This document shows positions 42,685-51,213 of a stretch of DNA of 64,000 bases, piece after piece. The translations under genes were made by a program, and so were the position numbers. The notes beneath the pieces were generated by a model, which saw only the letters and a list, made by a program, of their open reading frames with translations, made no database searches and was not told where the DNA came from. This DNA is from Roseobacter sp. MED193 (lineage in GTDB: Bacteria; Pseudomonadota; Alphaproteobacteria; Rhodobacterales; Rhodobacteraceae), in contig NZ_CH902583.1 in NCBI RefSeq assembly GCF_000152965.1, positions 3,477,694-3,541,693 of the forward strand. The letters run 5' to 3'. The first letter of the stretch is position 1. Each line of letters begins with the position of its first letter.

Positions 42685-43564
42685 GACACCAGCCTTCCAA
42701 AGCCGTTGCGTAGTTTTGCGCCATCTCCGCAGCAGCCTTGTCTCGTTCGGGGCGCGGCACATGAGCCCCATCATAGAACTGCGTGAATTCAGCGGCATAG
42801 CGGTCTCTGGCCTCCCATCTGGCGTGGCTGAGTATGATTGGAACCCTGGCTGCCATTGCAATCAGGTAGGGGGATAGGGGGACTTGTATCGTATCCCCCA
42901 GAAAGGAAACATCCTGTTTCGCACGTACCTGGCCATCTGGGAGGCGATCGCCAAGAATAGCGACAAATTCGCCCTTGCTGAGGGCATCGGAGACCTGAAC
43001 CATCGCCAGGGGGCCGTTTTCCAAAGAGATGATCTTCTCATGAACCTCTGGATTGAGCCCCTCCAAGACACCGGTGCTTTTCCCCGCGTGTTTTGTGAAC
43101 ATCATATAGCGAACGGATAACCCTGGAAGTTCACGATCCAGAGCGCGCAGCGCTTCAAAACTCCCGTAGTGGGCTCCTAGCAAGACGGCGCCTTTACCTT
43201 GGCTCACCAGGTCCTGGACAAGTTCGCCCCCTTGTACCGTGACGGAAAACTGCGCAACCCCGCGACCCAGCAACCGCACCCGGTCAAAAAAGGCATGGCT
43301 GAATACTCTGGCGTGCCGCATCCGCTCCAACAACGTGGGGGAGCGGCCCAAAATACGGCTGAGAAAGAGTATAGATCCCTGGGTGCTCAGCCGTCTCTGA
43401 TCGATCGCAAAGACCAAAGATATGAGCCAGAGGAGGGGGACATAAATAAGCTTTGGCGGTCGGCTTGCCAAAAGGCGCATGAATTTCAGTTGCCACACCG
43501 ATCCAGCTTCGCGGGCCTCGGTCCAGCCGGTTTCCTGCGCCTGTGCAGATCTATTCTTAGCCAT
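42635..43564 (-). CDS. LpxL/HtrB-type lipid acyltransferase
   Basis: 309 aa. An N-terminal membrane segment (FMRLLASRPPKLIYVPLLWLISLVFAI) is followed by the acyltransferase motif GAVLLGAHYGSFEALRAL (H-x4-E at HYGSFE), a MMFTKHAGKSTGVLEGL segment and GEFVAILGDRLPDGQV. Such enzymes attach acyl chains to lipids at the membrane. In aryl-polyene clusters they link the polyene carboxylate to a lipid head. It overlaps the ApeI-like dehydratase gene by eight bases. Confidence 0.86.
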   Translation of the reverse strand: MAKNRSAQAQETGWTEAREAGSVWQLKFMRLLASRPPKLIYVPLLWLISLVFAIDQRRLSTQGSILFLSRILGRSPTLLERMRHARVFSHAFFDRVRLLGRGVAQFSVTVQGGELVQDLVSQGKGAVLLGAHYGSFEALRALDRELPGLSVRYMMFTKHAGKSTGVLEGLNPEVHEKIISLENGPLAMVQVSDALSKGEFVAILGDRLPDGQVRAKQDVSFLGDTIQVPLSPYLIAMAARVPIILSHARWEARDRYAAEFTQFYDGAHVPRPERDKAAAEMAQNYATALEGWCRGDPYNWFNFFDIWRH

Positions 43565-43853
43565 CGGTCGGCCGCAATTCTACGCGCGCATTTGCCAAGG
43601 TCTCCGTCCCTGAGATCCATGCAATTTTTGCAAGGGGAAAGGATATTTCTATTTCTATTTCATAGGGTTGTTCAGGAGAGAGCTGTCGGAGAAATTTTAG
43701 CCGCTGAATGGTTTTGATTTCATAGCCAATGTCTTGCAGTGCCTGATCGGCGAGCCCTAGCAAAACCGCCCCGGGAACAATTGGATTCCCGGGGAAATGA
43801 CCGTCCAAGAAGCGGGACTTGGCGCAGATTCCGTCTGATTTACTCAGCTGCAC
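43557..43853 (-). CDS. FabZ/FabA-like dehydratase, ApeI-type
   Basis: 98 aa from a GTG at 43853 with GGAGG (43865-43861) seven bases upstream. Short hot-dog domain with the active-site loop HFPGNPIVPGAVLLGLADQAL (His in HFPGNP). It is smaller than FabZ (about 150 aa), as usual for ApeI. Expected to work with the COG4706 dehydratase. Overlaps the acyltransferase start by eight bases. Confidence 0.85.
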   Translation of the reverse strand: MQLSKSDGICAKSRFLDGHFPGNPIVPGAVLLGLADQALQDIGYEIKTIQRLKFLRQLSPEQPYEIEIEISFPLAKIAWISGTETLANARVELRPTDG

Positions 43854-43883
43854 TGATGAACCTCCAAGCGCCAGCGCCCTGGA

Positions 43884-44285
43884 TCACTTCAGGCAAAAGA
43901 TCACATCGTTGGTCAGGTTTTCGACCCAGCTATTATAGCGCTTATGGATGGTGTTCTTTGCTGCGTTGTACTTCATGTTTTTCGAGTCTCTGTAGGAGAT
44001 CTTGAAAGCCTGGCTGCTGAATTCAACGTCGACTTCAACATAGTGTTTGCCACGCACAGTCAGTTTCCCAAGCAATTTTCCTGGCGCCACGCGGCTGAAT
44101 CTCCACCCCCGGGCTGAGCTGCAGGTTTTGAGAGCATTTTCCACGCTCCGGGTCGTGGTGTTCTGAGAAGTCACCTCGCTGAGATTAACGTAGGAGGTCT
44201 GGATTGTTTCAACCGCTGCAGCCGTGGTTGCAGTCATTGGTTGCAGGGCGAGCGCCCCCAGAAAAGCGTAGGTCAATAGTTTCAT
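43884..44285 (-). CDS. Exported hypothetical protein of the polyene cluster
   Basis: 133 aa. Signal peptide MKLLTYAFLGALALQPMTATTAAA. The mature part has two cysteines (KTCSSARG and IFCLK) and a run of strands (KLTVRGKHYVEVDVEFSSQAFKISYRDSKNM). I know similar small secreted proteins from other genomes but no function. It overlaps the GT2 stop by four bases, so it belongs to the operon. Confidence 0.75.
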   Translation of the reverse strand: MKLLTYAFLGALALQPMTATTAAAVETIQTSYVNLSEVTSQNTTTRSVENALKTCSSARGWRFSRVAPGKLLGKLTVRGKHYVEVDVEFSSQAFKISYRDSKNMKYNAAKNTIHKRYNSWVENLTNDVIFCLK

Positions 44286-45040
44286 TTTGTGTCTCCTCGA
44301 TTAAGTTTTTGATCGATAATTCCGAAGGCCGCCAAAAACCCCATGGGACGCAGCCCCCTCAAAACAAGGAATTCAGTGACGAGCCCAAACAACCGCATGA
44401 AGTCTCGCACGGGGTCAAAGTGGCTAGGGCGTAGGACAAAGCCCTCATAGCGGGCTTTGAGTGGTACATATTCGAAGGGAATGTTGTGTTCAGCCGCATA
44501 GAGCAGAACGGCGGTTTCGAACTTGAACCTGCCTACGTGGCGCTTGGGAACGGTCACGCGTTCCAAGGCGACCGCCGGATACAGCCGCATGCCACACTGG
44601 GCGTCATTGATCCTGCGACCACAGGCCCATCCGATAAAGAAGTTTCCAAATTTGATGCCCTTGCGCCGTGATCCTGGCATGTTTTCCATATCCGCTGAGC
44701 GATCTCCCATGACAATTGCCTCTGGGTTATCAGCGTGCTTTGCTAGGAATTTGGGTATGTCCGCAGGATCGTGCTGCATATCGGCATCTAGCACGATCAC
44801 CGCAGTTGCGCCTTTGTCGATCGCAGCTTTGAACCCTTCGACCAGGCGGTGACCTTTTCCAATGTTGTCTTCATGGCGCAAAACAATAGCACTGCTTTTC
44901 GACAGCGAAGCAGCGGTGCCATCCGTGGATCCGTCATCCACCACAATGACCTGATCTACCAGCGCAGTGGTTTCCTTGACCACCTGTTGAACGGTCAGGA
45001 TCTCGTTATGCGCCGGGATCAGTGCAAAGGTTTGGGCCAT
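44282..45040 (-). CDS. Family 2 glycosyltransferase (polyene cluster)
   Basis: 252 aa. GT-A fold: FALIPAHNEILTVQQVVKETTALVDQVIVVDDGSTDGTA, then VLDADMQHDP (DxD-like motif, residues about 83-92). Membrane-proximal dolichol-phosphate-mannose-synthase-type member. AP lipid clusters use such enzymes (ApeJ-type) to build the polar head or link it to sugar. Starts ATG (MAQTFALIPAHN). Confidence 0.88.
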   Translation of the reverse strand: MAQTFALIPAHNEILTVQQVVKETTALVDQVIVVDDGSTDGTAASLSKSSAIVLRHEDNIGKGHRLVEGFKAAIDKGATAVIVLDADMQHDPADIPKFLAKHADNPEAIVMGDRSADMENMPGSRRKGIKFGNFFIGWACGRRINDAQCGMRLYPAVALERVTVPKRHVGRFKFETAVLLYAAEHNIPFEYVPLKARYEGFVLRPSHFDPVRDFMRLFGLVTEFLVLRGLRPMGFLAAFGIIDQKLNRGDTK

Positions 45041-45058
45041 GTCGAGGTGAGCTCTCCG

Positions 45059-45793
45059 CTATCGGCGCGCTACATATTCAGAGAAGCAGCCAAGAAGCGA
45101 GTTGTGCTCAACCGTCGTGAACCCTGCTCTGTGCAGGCTGTCCAACACGTTTTCGATGGGGACCATCTGATCCATGGATTCCCAGTAATAGCGCATCAAG
45201 CGAAAGACATTCCTATCTCTGGTCAAGATCATCGAAACCGTGGGCAGGATATGCTTGAAGTAGAGGCGAAACAGGGCCTTTGGAATGGCCTTTTCCGGCA
45301 CTGTCACATCCATGATCAGCACTTTGCCGCCGTCTTTGAGAACCCGGCGATATTCAGCAAAGCTGTCATCTAGGCTGTCTACGTGGCGCAGGGCAAACCC
45401 CATGGTAAGGAAGTCAAAGCTTGCACTTTCAACCGGCAGCTTCTCGGCTGTGGACTGGTGAAAGGTCACAGGAACGCGTTTCTTGGCCTCTTCGATCATA
45501 CCAGCAGAGGGTTCGACGCATTCAATCTGTTTAGGGTCATCCAGAATGGTCATCAGGGCGCGGGCGACTTGGCCGGTGCCCGTGGCCACATCAAGCACCC
45601 GCATCTGCGCGGTCACACCGTTGCGACGCAGGGCCTCGCGGCGATACCAGTCTCCGGTACCAAACCAGCCCCATTTTGCTATGGCCTCATAGCTTTTCGC
45701 AGTATCATCAAATACTTGCCGTAGGAATGCCTGCTTTTCCGCCTGGGATTCGTAATAGTCACCAACTACGATTGGGTTGTTGCCGTCGGACAT
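45059..45793 (-). CDS. Class I SAM-dependent methyltransferase (UbiE-like)
   Basis: 244 aa. SAM-binding motif I VLDVATGTGQVARAL, motif II region IECVEPSAGMIEEAKKR, FDFLTMGFALRHVDSLDDSFAEYRRVLKDGGKVLIMDVTVPE. Similar to UbiE/COQ5 C-methyltransferases. In aryl-polyene and xanthomonadin clusters a methyltransferase modifies the aromatic ring, so ring methylation is likely. First gene of the leftward run on this side of the plus-strand acyltransferase. Confidence 0.88.
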   Translation of the reverse strand: MSDGNNPIVVGDYYESQAEKQAFLRQVFDDTAKSYEAIAKWGWFGTGDWYRREALRRNGVTAQMRVLDVATGTGQVARALMTILDDPKQIECVEPSAGMIEEAKKRVPVTFHQSTAEKLPVESASFDFLTMGFALRHVDSLDDSFAEYRRVLKDGGKVLIMDVTVPEKAIPKALFRLYFKHILPTVSMILTRDRNVFRLMRYYWESMDQMVPIENVLDSLHRAGFTTVEHNSLLGCFSEYVARR

Positions 45794-45989
45794 TTAGTAA
45801 GACCTTGTCGTCTAGGTTTTGGCCAAAACTCTCGAATCAAACCTTGGCGTTTCGGCGCAACTTATACCAGTAGGGACTTTAGAGCTACCAGTCCTGCGGG
45901 CTATCAAACAGGCGCTGGCGGATGATCTAAAAGTAGTTTGTTGCGTTACATTCGGCGTGTATAGACGGTTTTGCAACCCTACTAAGTTG

Positions 45990-46775
45990 ATGGAAGTCAT
46001 GAATAGCTTTGCCCGCGAAGACGCCGTCCAGACCAAACGAATTCTGCCCTATTTGATCGCCTGGTGCAGAACCAGAGTTTACGAGGCTTTTGTTTTCCTG
46101 GTGAGTATCACGGCGGGGGCCTGTATCATTTTCTATCTGCATTGGCGGCCGACACCCGTCTTGGTACGGCGGTTGCTGCGGTTTTGGTCTTGCGGCTATA
46201 TCTACGGGGCTAAATACATCCTAGGGGTGAGCTACCGGGTTGAGGGGCTGGAACATATTCCCTCTGGGCCGGTGATCTATATGGGCAATCACCTGACCGC
46301 TTGGGAGTCGGTGATGATGACTGTGCTGGTGCCCCATGTGAATATGGTGACCAAGCGCGCGGCCATGACCATTCCGGTATTTGGTTGGGGGCTGAAACAC
46401 GCTCCGATGACGCCGATTGATCCCGACACCCCTGGCAAGAACATCCGTCGCTTATTAAAAGAGGGAAAGGCTTCGATCCGCGCGGGCCGGAGCATGGTCA
46501 TTTTTCCAGAAGGCTCACGCGTGCCCATTGGAGAAACGCGGCCCTACGCGCGCGGGTATGAGATCCTGTACAAACATTGCGGCGTGCAGGTCGTGCCCTT
46601 CGTGACGGATTCCGGGCTGCATTGGCCATCGGGCTACGCGACGAAGCCGCCTGCAGAAATCACATTGCGCTTTCTGCCTCCCATTGCAGCCGGCAAAGAC
46701 CCAAATGAATTTGCCAAAGAGCTGGAAGAAACTATCCGCTCGGAAGCTGGCAAACTGATGGCATCCCAAGTCTAG
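45990..46775 (+). CDS. PlsC-like lysophospholipid acyltransferase
   Basis: 261 aa from the ATG at 45990; the frame is open upstream to 45819 but that would cut the divergent promoter region. A membrane segment (YEAFVFLVSITAGACIIFYLHW) precedes the acyltransferase motifs: VIYMGNHLTAWESVM (H-x4-E; the family norm is H-x4-D) and VIFPEGSRVPIGETRPYARG. Acyl transfer to glycerolipid or polyene-lipid head. It is the only plus-strand gene within the polyene cluster, running opposite to its neighbours. Confidence 0.84.
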   Translation: MEVMNSFAREDAVQTKRILPYLIAWCRTRVYEAFVFLVSITAGACIIFYLHWRPTPVLVRRLLRFWSCGYIYGAKYILGVSYRVEGLEHIPSGPVIYMGNHLTAWESVMMTVLVPHVNMVTKRAAMTIPVFGWGLKHAPMTPIDPDTPGKNIRRLLKEGKASIRAGRSMVIFPEGSRVPIGETRPYARGYEILYKHCGVQVVPFVTDSGLHWPSGYATKPPAEITLRFLPPIAAGKDPNEFAKELEETIRSEAGKLMASQV

Positions 46776-46815
46776 GCCACACTATCCTGTACAGAGTGTC
46801 CAGCTGGAGGCAGCG

Positions 46816-48186
46816 CTAGTTTGTGCCTTGAGCCTTCAGGTCAGTTTTCAACCCGGCGATCTTTAGCAAATCAAGCGTTGTCGCGCGGGTGATCTTGCCT
46901 GTAGGCGAACGGGGGATTTCGGATAGAAAGAGCAGTTTCTTAGGGACAAAGGCCGCATCCAAGTGACGCAACAGATGACGGCGAAGCAGGCGCCGTATCT
47001 CGTCTTCTGAAAGGGAGCTGTCTTGATGCGGGACCACTGCAATGGCCAAAGCGTCAGATTCATGTCGTTTATCGTGCAGGAACACGCCGTCTGAGATCTC
47101 GCTGATTTCTGAGAGTATCGCGTTCAGGGCAGCAAGTCGGCTGCGTTTTCCGCGTATGCTCACCATGTCACCAGCGCGGCCCAGCAAAGAAAAACGCCCA
47201 TCTGGATGCCGCTTGATCTGGTCTTCCAATGGGATCGGTTCTGACAGATGCGGAGCTATAGCCAAGCAGGTTTCCGGCGTGTCACGCAGTTCAAACCCGG
47301 CCGAAAGTGTCCAGGGCTCCTCAAAGGCGGTTTGCCGTAACGCCATGGAGCCAGTCTCGGTGCTGCCGTAAATCTCCATGACTTTAAGGTTTTTTCTGGC
47401 AGCCAGTTTTTGCGCCAGAGGCTGGGGAAAGGGAGCAGTGGCGGAGAGAACGCAGATGATTTCCGGCGCGGCCAGAATTGCCTGCTCTAAAAATCGTAGA
47501 TGCGCGGGACTTGTGACCAACACCAGCTTTGAAATCCCACAGTCACTGGCGGCCTCAACGGCGGCTTCCAGATCAGCCGGATAGAAAATGGTGTTTCGAT
47601 AGGTGCAGTGACCAAAGCCGAGTGTGGCAAAGATCGTCGCCTCCAGCCCATACATATGTCCATGGGGAGTGGTGCCCAGCAGCCCGATCTCTGTTGGCAG
47701 TGCATCAAGCCCCTGGATGATCTGGTCTGTGATTGCGGCTCCTCCCCGCAACATTTTCCAGGTTTTTACGTTACATTTTGGCTGCTTGGTCGAACCCGAG
47801 CTGTATACGCGGATCTGTGTCGAATTGCCTTGAAGAGGCGTCGCATAGTCCCAGTGATCCAAAGGGGCTGCAGCGATGTTGTCATAGCTCACACGGGTGG
47901 CGAGCGCGTCATGCTCAGGGGAGTTGCTCAAGATGACCGGGTCGGGTGACTGGGCCATCGCTGCACGAACTGCTTCAGGAGCCAGCGAGGGGGGGAGCAC
48001 AATCGGTTGCTTGTTGAGCAACCCAGAGACAATACCCAGCGCAAATTGGTAGCGATCCTGGAACAGATTGCACAGTGAACCTGCCCCCTGCAGTTGTTGA
48101 CGCAAGACGGCAAGGTCTGAAACGAATTGCTTTTGGTCAACGATGCCATCTCTTGAAAAGAACAGTTTTCTGTCAGCTGCGTACAT
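46816..48186 (-). CDS. AMP-dependent acyl/aryl-ACP ligase (ApeH-like)
   Basis: 456 aa from the ATG at 48186, five bases after the COG4648 stop (an upstream ATG at 48249 overlaps it). ANL-family adenylating fold: the P-loop IRVYSSGSTKQPKCN (about 140-153), GLLGTTPHGHMYGLEATIFATLGFG, YGSTETGSMALRQ, FSLLGRAGDMVSIRG and the C-terminal PTGKITR with catalytic Lys. It likely loads the aromatic starter acid onto the ACP. It is shorter than a typical 500-550 aa ligase. Confidence 0.85.
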   Translation of the reverse strand: MYAADRKLFFSRDGIVDQKQFVSDLAVLRQQLQGAGSLCNLFQDRYQFALGIVSGLLNKQPIVLPPSLAPEAVRAAMAQSPDPVILSNSPEHDALATRVSYDNIAAAPLDHWDYATPLQGNSTQIRVYSSGSTKQPKCNVKTWKMLRGGAAITDQIIQGLDALPTEIGLLGTTPHGHMYGLEATIFATLGFGHCTYRNTIFYPADLEAAVEAASDCGISKLVLVTSPAHLRFLEQAILAAPEIICVLSATAPFPQPLAQKLAARKNLKVMEIYGSTETGSMALRQTAFEEPWTLSAGFELRDTPETCLAIAPHLSEPIPLEDQIKRHPDGRFSLLGRAGDMVSIRGKRSRLAALNAILSEISEISDGVFLHDKRHESDALAIAVVPHQDSSLSEDEIRRLLRRHLLRHLDAAFVPKKLLFLSEIPRSPTGKITRATTLDLLKIAGLKTDLKAQGTN

Positions 48187-48188
48187 AT

Positions 48189-48827
48189 TCAGATGTCCAA
48201 TTTTTCCCAGGTGCCAGGCTGCATCATCAAATGAAGCGAGCGTTGCCATGTCTCTGGCCGCTTAAACCGCATTCGGGCGATTTCATGAGATAGGACAAAC
48301 CACAGGGCCTGGGCAACCAGGAGAGTTATCAAAATCACATTGGCAAGAGGGCGCAGGGGCTCCACAAAAAGTGCCAGCCCTGCCAGCATGGACGCGCAGA
48401 GACCAATGCCGAGCCAAACAGCGCATTGCTGCCTCAGATAGGCAGCAAATTCAGCGGAGGGAACAGGCCCCTGATGCAATGATATGACAAATTGCAGCAG
48501 AATGTTGGGCCGTTGACGCAGCAGATTATGGCCAAAAACATAGGCCATGCTCAGGTTTATGGCGATGACGGCGAGATAGGGAACAAAGTGCAGTTGCGGC
48601 ATCCAGAAGGCCAGGAACAGCCCCAGTGGCCCACCAAAACCCAGCAAGATCATACGGGCCTTGTCCAGACCACAGATATCCCGCAGGAACACTGAAAACA
48701 CGTGTAGGGTAAACAGAATGAAGACCGCGTCTAGCAAGGGAGACGCGAACCACCAGCAGGACAATAGCAAGGCGGCTGTGGCTGCTCCCCGAAGATGAGA
48801 GGTCCAGCGCACTGCGTTTCCGGTCAC
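48189..48827 (-). CDS. COG4648 membrane protein (ApeG-like)
   Basis: 212 aa from a GTG overlapping the ACP stop by four bases (GTGA). Five or six hydrophobic helices (AAATAALLLSCWWFASPLLDAVFILFTL, MILLGFGGPLGLFLAFWMPQLHF, YLAVIAINLSMAYVFG, LGIGLCASMLAGLALFV, ILITLLVAQALWFVLS). COG4648 members are constant companions of aryl-polyene clusters (ApeG) with unknown mechanism. Confidence 0.78.
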   Translation of the reverse strand: MTGNAVRWTSHLRGAATAALLLSCWWFASPLLDAVFILFTLHVFSVFLRDICGLDKARMILLGFGGPLGLFLAFWMPQLHFVPYLAVIAINLSMAYVFGHNLLRQRPNILLQFVISLHQGPVPSAEFAAYLRQQCAVWLGIGLCASMLAGLALFVEPLRPLANVILITLLVAQALWFVLSHEIARMRFKRPETWQRSLHLMMQPGTWEKLDI

Positions 48828-49117
48828 GTCTTGCGGTTTTCCGCAATGTGGCTGGCAAGGGCACTCACGCAAGAGAAGATCTCTTGATTGCGCTCATCAT
48901 CTGAGCGCAGTTTGAAGCCATAGGTTTCGCTGATGGCGAAGGCGATTTCCAAAGCGTCGATGGAATCAAGCCCAAGGCCCTCCCCAAAGAGGGGGGCATC
49001 AAAATCAATCTCAGCAGCAGTTACATCGTCCAGAACCAGAGCGTCCACAATCAGCCCGGCGACTTCAAGTTGTAGTTTTTCGAAATCGGCCTGATCTGCG
49101 AGTTGAGTTACTGACAT
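48824..49117 (-). CDS. Acyl carrier protein (ApeE/F-like)
   Basis: 97 aa from the ATG at 49117, with GGAG six bases upstream; the frame extends to 49246 without homology. Phosphopantetheine site GLGLDSIDALEIAFAI (Ser in the DSID motif). It carries the starter and extended chain. Published aryl-polyene clusters have two ACP genes; only this one is seen here. First gene of the leftward polyene operon. Confidence 0.92.
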   Translation of the reverse strand: MSVTQLADQADFEKLQLEVAGLIVDALVLDDVTAAEIDFDAPLFGEGLGLDSIDALEIAFAISETYGFKLRSDDERNQEIFSCVSALASHIAENRKT

Positions 49118-49421
49118 GTTTGCTCCATTCTTTTGGCATCGCCTCGACGCAACGGGTTGCCACTGCCTGATTAGCAGGAAATTTCTTATCGGTCGTGCTT
49201 TGTCGCGTCTAGATAAAAATGGAGTATTTTCTACCTCCCCCTGCAAGATCGGGCGCTCATATCCTGATTGGTGGCAGGCGGTTAAGAGGGCGGTCTACTG
49301 CCGGGCACACAGCCTCTGGGTTGCAATGACAGATGCAGGCCAATGTCTTGCCAGAGCCCTACAGAGGACTGGCAAACCAGTTGCAAGGGAGGAGAAGATC
49401 GTTGCCGGAGTATTCGGAAGC
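49118..49421 (-). promoter_or_regulatory. Leader region of the polyene operon
   Basis: 304 bases between the MarR gene and the ACP gene, both leftward. No gene is seen. The promoter of the ACP-led operon is presumably here, but no confident -35/-10 pair or operator dyad could be picked by eye. Confidence 0.4.
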
Positions 49422-49844
49422 TCAGGTGATTTCACGCAGCAGTTGAACCAGTTGAGCTGTTTGATTTTTTCCCAGTTGGCCAAGGATAGCTGCGTCTTGT
49501 TCTTCAATTTCTTCCCGGATCTGCAGCATCCGTTTGCGGCCCAAGGCCGTGGGCAAGACATTGATCTGTCGATGATCACCCTGCGCAACCTGGCGGTGTA
49601 CCAGCCCGTCTGACACCATCCGATCCACCAGTTTGGTCAAGGTCGGAGGATTCATCAAAACGATCTCGGCAAGCTGACCCATGGTCAACCGGTTTCCCTC
49701 TTCCAGGGTTTCAAGAATGCGCCAGGCTTCGATTTGGATACCATGCCGACGCAGCCGCGCATTCAGCGAGGTGGCGACCTTGCGGTGAGCTGCTGCCAAG
49801 GCGTAGGATAGGTAGTTGTGGAGTGGACTGTTACTGATTTCCAT
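49422..49844 (-). CDS. MarR-family transcriptional regulator
   Basis: 140 aa from the ATG at 49844 (AAGGTGA upstream; the frame continues to 49910). Winged HTH: LEEGNRLTMGQLAEIVLMNPPTLTKLVDRMVSDGLVHRQVAQGDHRQINVLPTALGR, the standard MarR DNA-binding region (about 50-107), within a helical dimer. Divergent from the AmiC-like gene with a dyad between them, so it probably regulates the amide cluster and itself. It could also affect the polyene operon downstream. Confidence 0.9.
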   Translation of the reverse strand: MEISNSPLHNYLSYALAAAHRKVATSLNARLRRHGIQIEAWRILETLEEGNRLTMGQLAEIVLMNPPTLTKLVDRMVSDGLVHRQVAQGDHRQINVLPTALGRKRMLQIREEIEEQDAAILGQLGKNQTAQLVQLLREIT

Positions 49845-49888
49845 AGGACTCACCTTGGTCTGACTGGGGTCTGACCAAGAGATTTTAG

Positions 49889-49910
49889 TTGACTTGGAAA
49901 TTAAGTTCAA
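49889..49910. promoter_or_regulatory. Candidate MarR operator/promoter dyad
   Basis: TTGACTT (49889-49895) and AAGTTCAA (49903-49910) form an imperfect dyad 45 bases upstream of the MarR start and 47 upstream of the amide-gene start. TTGACTT also resembles a -35 element for the rightward transcript. Confidence 0.4.
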
Positions 49911-49956
49911 ATGAAATGTGCCGGTCCTCTATCCCCACGGAAAGGGCGCTGCCGCC

Positions 49957-51078
49957 ATGACGTCTTTTATCAAGGCTCCCAAAGTTCCAACGGAGCTGCT
50001 TGAACTGCAAACCCGTCCTTTGTCACCACACAAGGGGAGCTACCGAATTGCATTGCTCATCCCGTTGTGTGGTTCGGCTGGGCTTTGGGCACCTTCCTGT
50101 ATCTCTAGTGCGCAGGTTGCGGTCGAAGAGTTGAATAGGGGCGGCGGAGTGGATGGTCGCAAGGTGCAGCTGATCATGATTGATGCCGCAATGGAAGCGA
50201 GCATATCCATCGAAGAGATCGTCAATGACCTAATAGAAACGGGATCTATCGACGCAATTGTAGGGATGCATATCAGCGCTATTCGACAGAGATTGAGTAA
50301 AGTGGTCCGACAGCGGATCCCATATGTTTATACCCCGCTCTATGAGGGGGGCGAAAGCACCGCAGGCCTGTTTGCGATCGGGGAGACCCCGCAGGAGCAG
50401 CTCGGGCCATCGATGGATCTGATCCAAGACCAATATCGGCCCAAGAGCTGGGCCTTGATCGGCAATGATTACGTATGGCCGCGTATTTCGCATCTGTTTG
50501 CGAAATCGAAACTACGCGCGCGGTCAATCGATCTGGCCTATGAAAAATATCTGCCCTTCGGATCACGTAATATGGCCCAATACGTGGCTGAGATTGCAGC
50601 CAGCAAGGCAGAGGCAGTGTTGATTTCGCTGGTCGGCCAGGATGCCGTTGCCTTTAACCGGGCCTTTGGAGGTGCTGGGATGCATACCCAAATGGTGCGG
50701 CTTTCCTGTGCCGTCGAAGAAAATGGCTTACTCGCCGCAGGATCACGCAATAGCAAACGGCTGTTTGCAGCCTCTTCTTATTTTGCAGCCCTGCCAACAG
50801 AAGCCAATGCGGCCTTCAAAGAGCTGTACTACGGGTTGCATGGAGATCAGGCACCTGCACTGAACGCCATCGGTCAATCGACTTATGAGGGGGTGCATTT
50901 TTTGGCCGGCTTGATGCAGGACCATGCAAACCATTGGCGTGAGCATTGCGTCTCAGATGTTCTGCCGGTGATTCATCGCAGTGGCCGCAAACGCCTATCC
51001 TCTAACACCAGCGAACGCCCTCCGGTCTACCTGGCCCGCGCCGATGGTCTGAAGTTTGAGGTGATTAAAGAACTGTAA
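49957..51078 (+). CDS. Cytosolic AmiC-like amide sensor (type I periplasmic-binding fold)
   Basis: 373 aa from the ATG at 49957, with no signal peptide, so it stays in the cytoplasm. Leu/Ile/Val-binding-protein fold as in AmiC and the urea/amide binding proteins: RIALLIPLCGSAGLWAPSCISSAQVAVEELNRGGGVDGRKV, YVYTPLYEGGESTAGLFAIGETPQEQ, SWALIGNDYVWPRISHLFAKSKLRARS. In Pseudomonas AmiC senses amides and controls the antiterminator AmiR; no AmiR is seen here. First gene of the amide cluster; likely ligand sensor for its control. Confidence 0.82.
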   Translation: MTSFIKAPKVPTELLELQTRPLSPHKGSYRIALLIPLCGSAGLWAPSCISSAQVAVEELNRGGGVDGRKVQLIMIDAAMEASISIEEIVNDLIETGSIDAIVGMHISAIRQRLSKVVRQRIPYVYTPLYEGGESTAGLFAIGETPQEQLGPSMDLIQDQYRPKSWALIGNDYVWPRISHLFAKSKLRARSIDLAYEKYLPFGSRNMAQYVAEIAASKAEAVLISLVGQDAVAFNRAFGGAGMHTQMVRLSCAVEENGLLAAGSRNSKRLFAASSYFAALPTEANAAFKELYYGLHGDQAPALNAIGQSTYEGVHFLAGLMQDHANHWREHCVSDVLPVIHRSGRKRLSSNTSERPPVYLARADGLKFEVIKEL

Positions 51079-51213
51079 TCAATAGGTTGCCACATTTATT
51101 TTCCAATTCAAATTTAATACTTGAAAAGGAAAATAAAATCTTCCACGGTTTGGTTATTCAAATCGTCGCCCTGTTCGATGGGCGAGACATCAGTAACGTC
51201 GGGGAGAAAAACC

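Noticed and set aside
44282-49117. Lipopolysaccharide or capsule gene cluster
   Set aside because: The glycosyltransferase and acyltransferases suggested it, but the KS/ACP/COG4648/MMPL set fits aryl-polyene synthesis far better.
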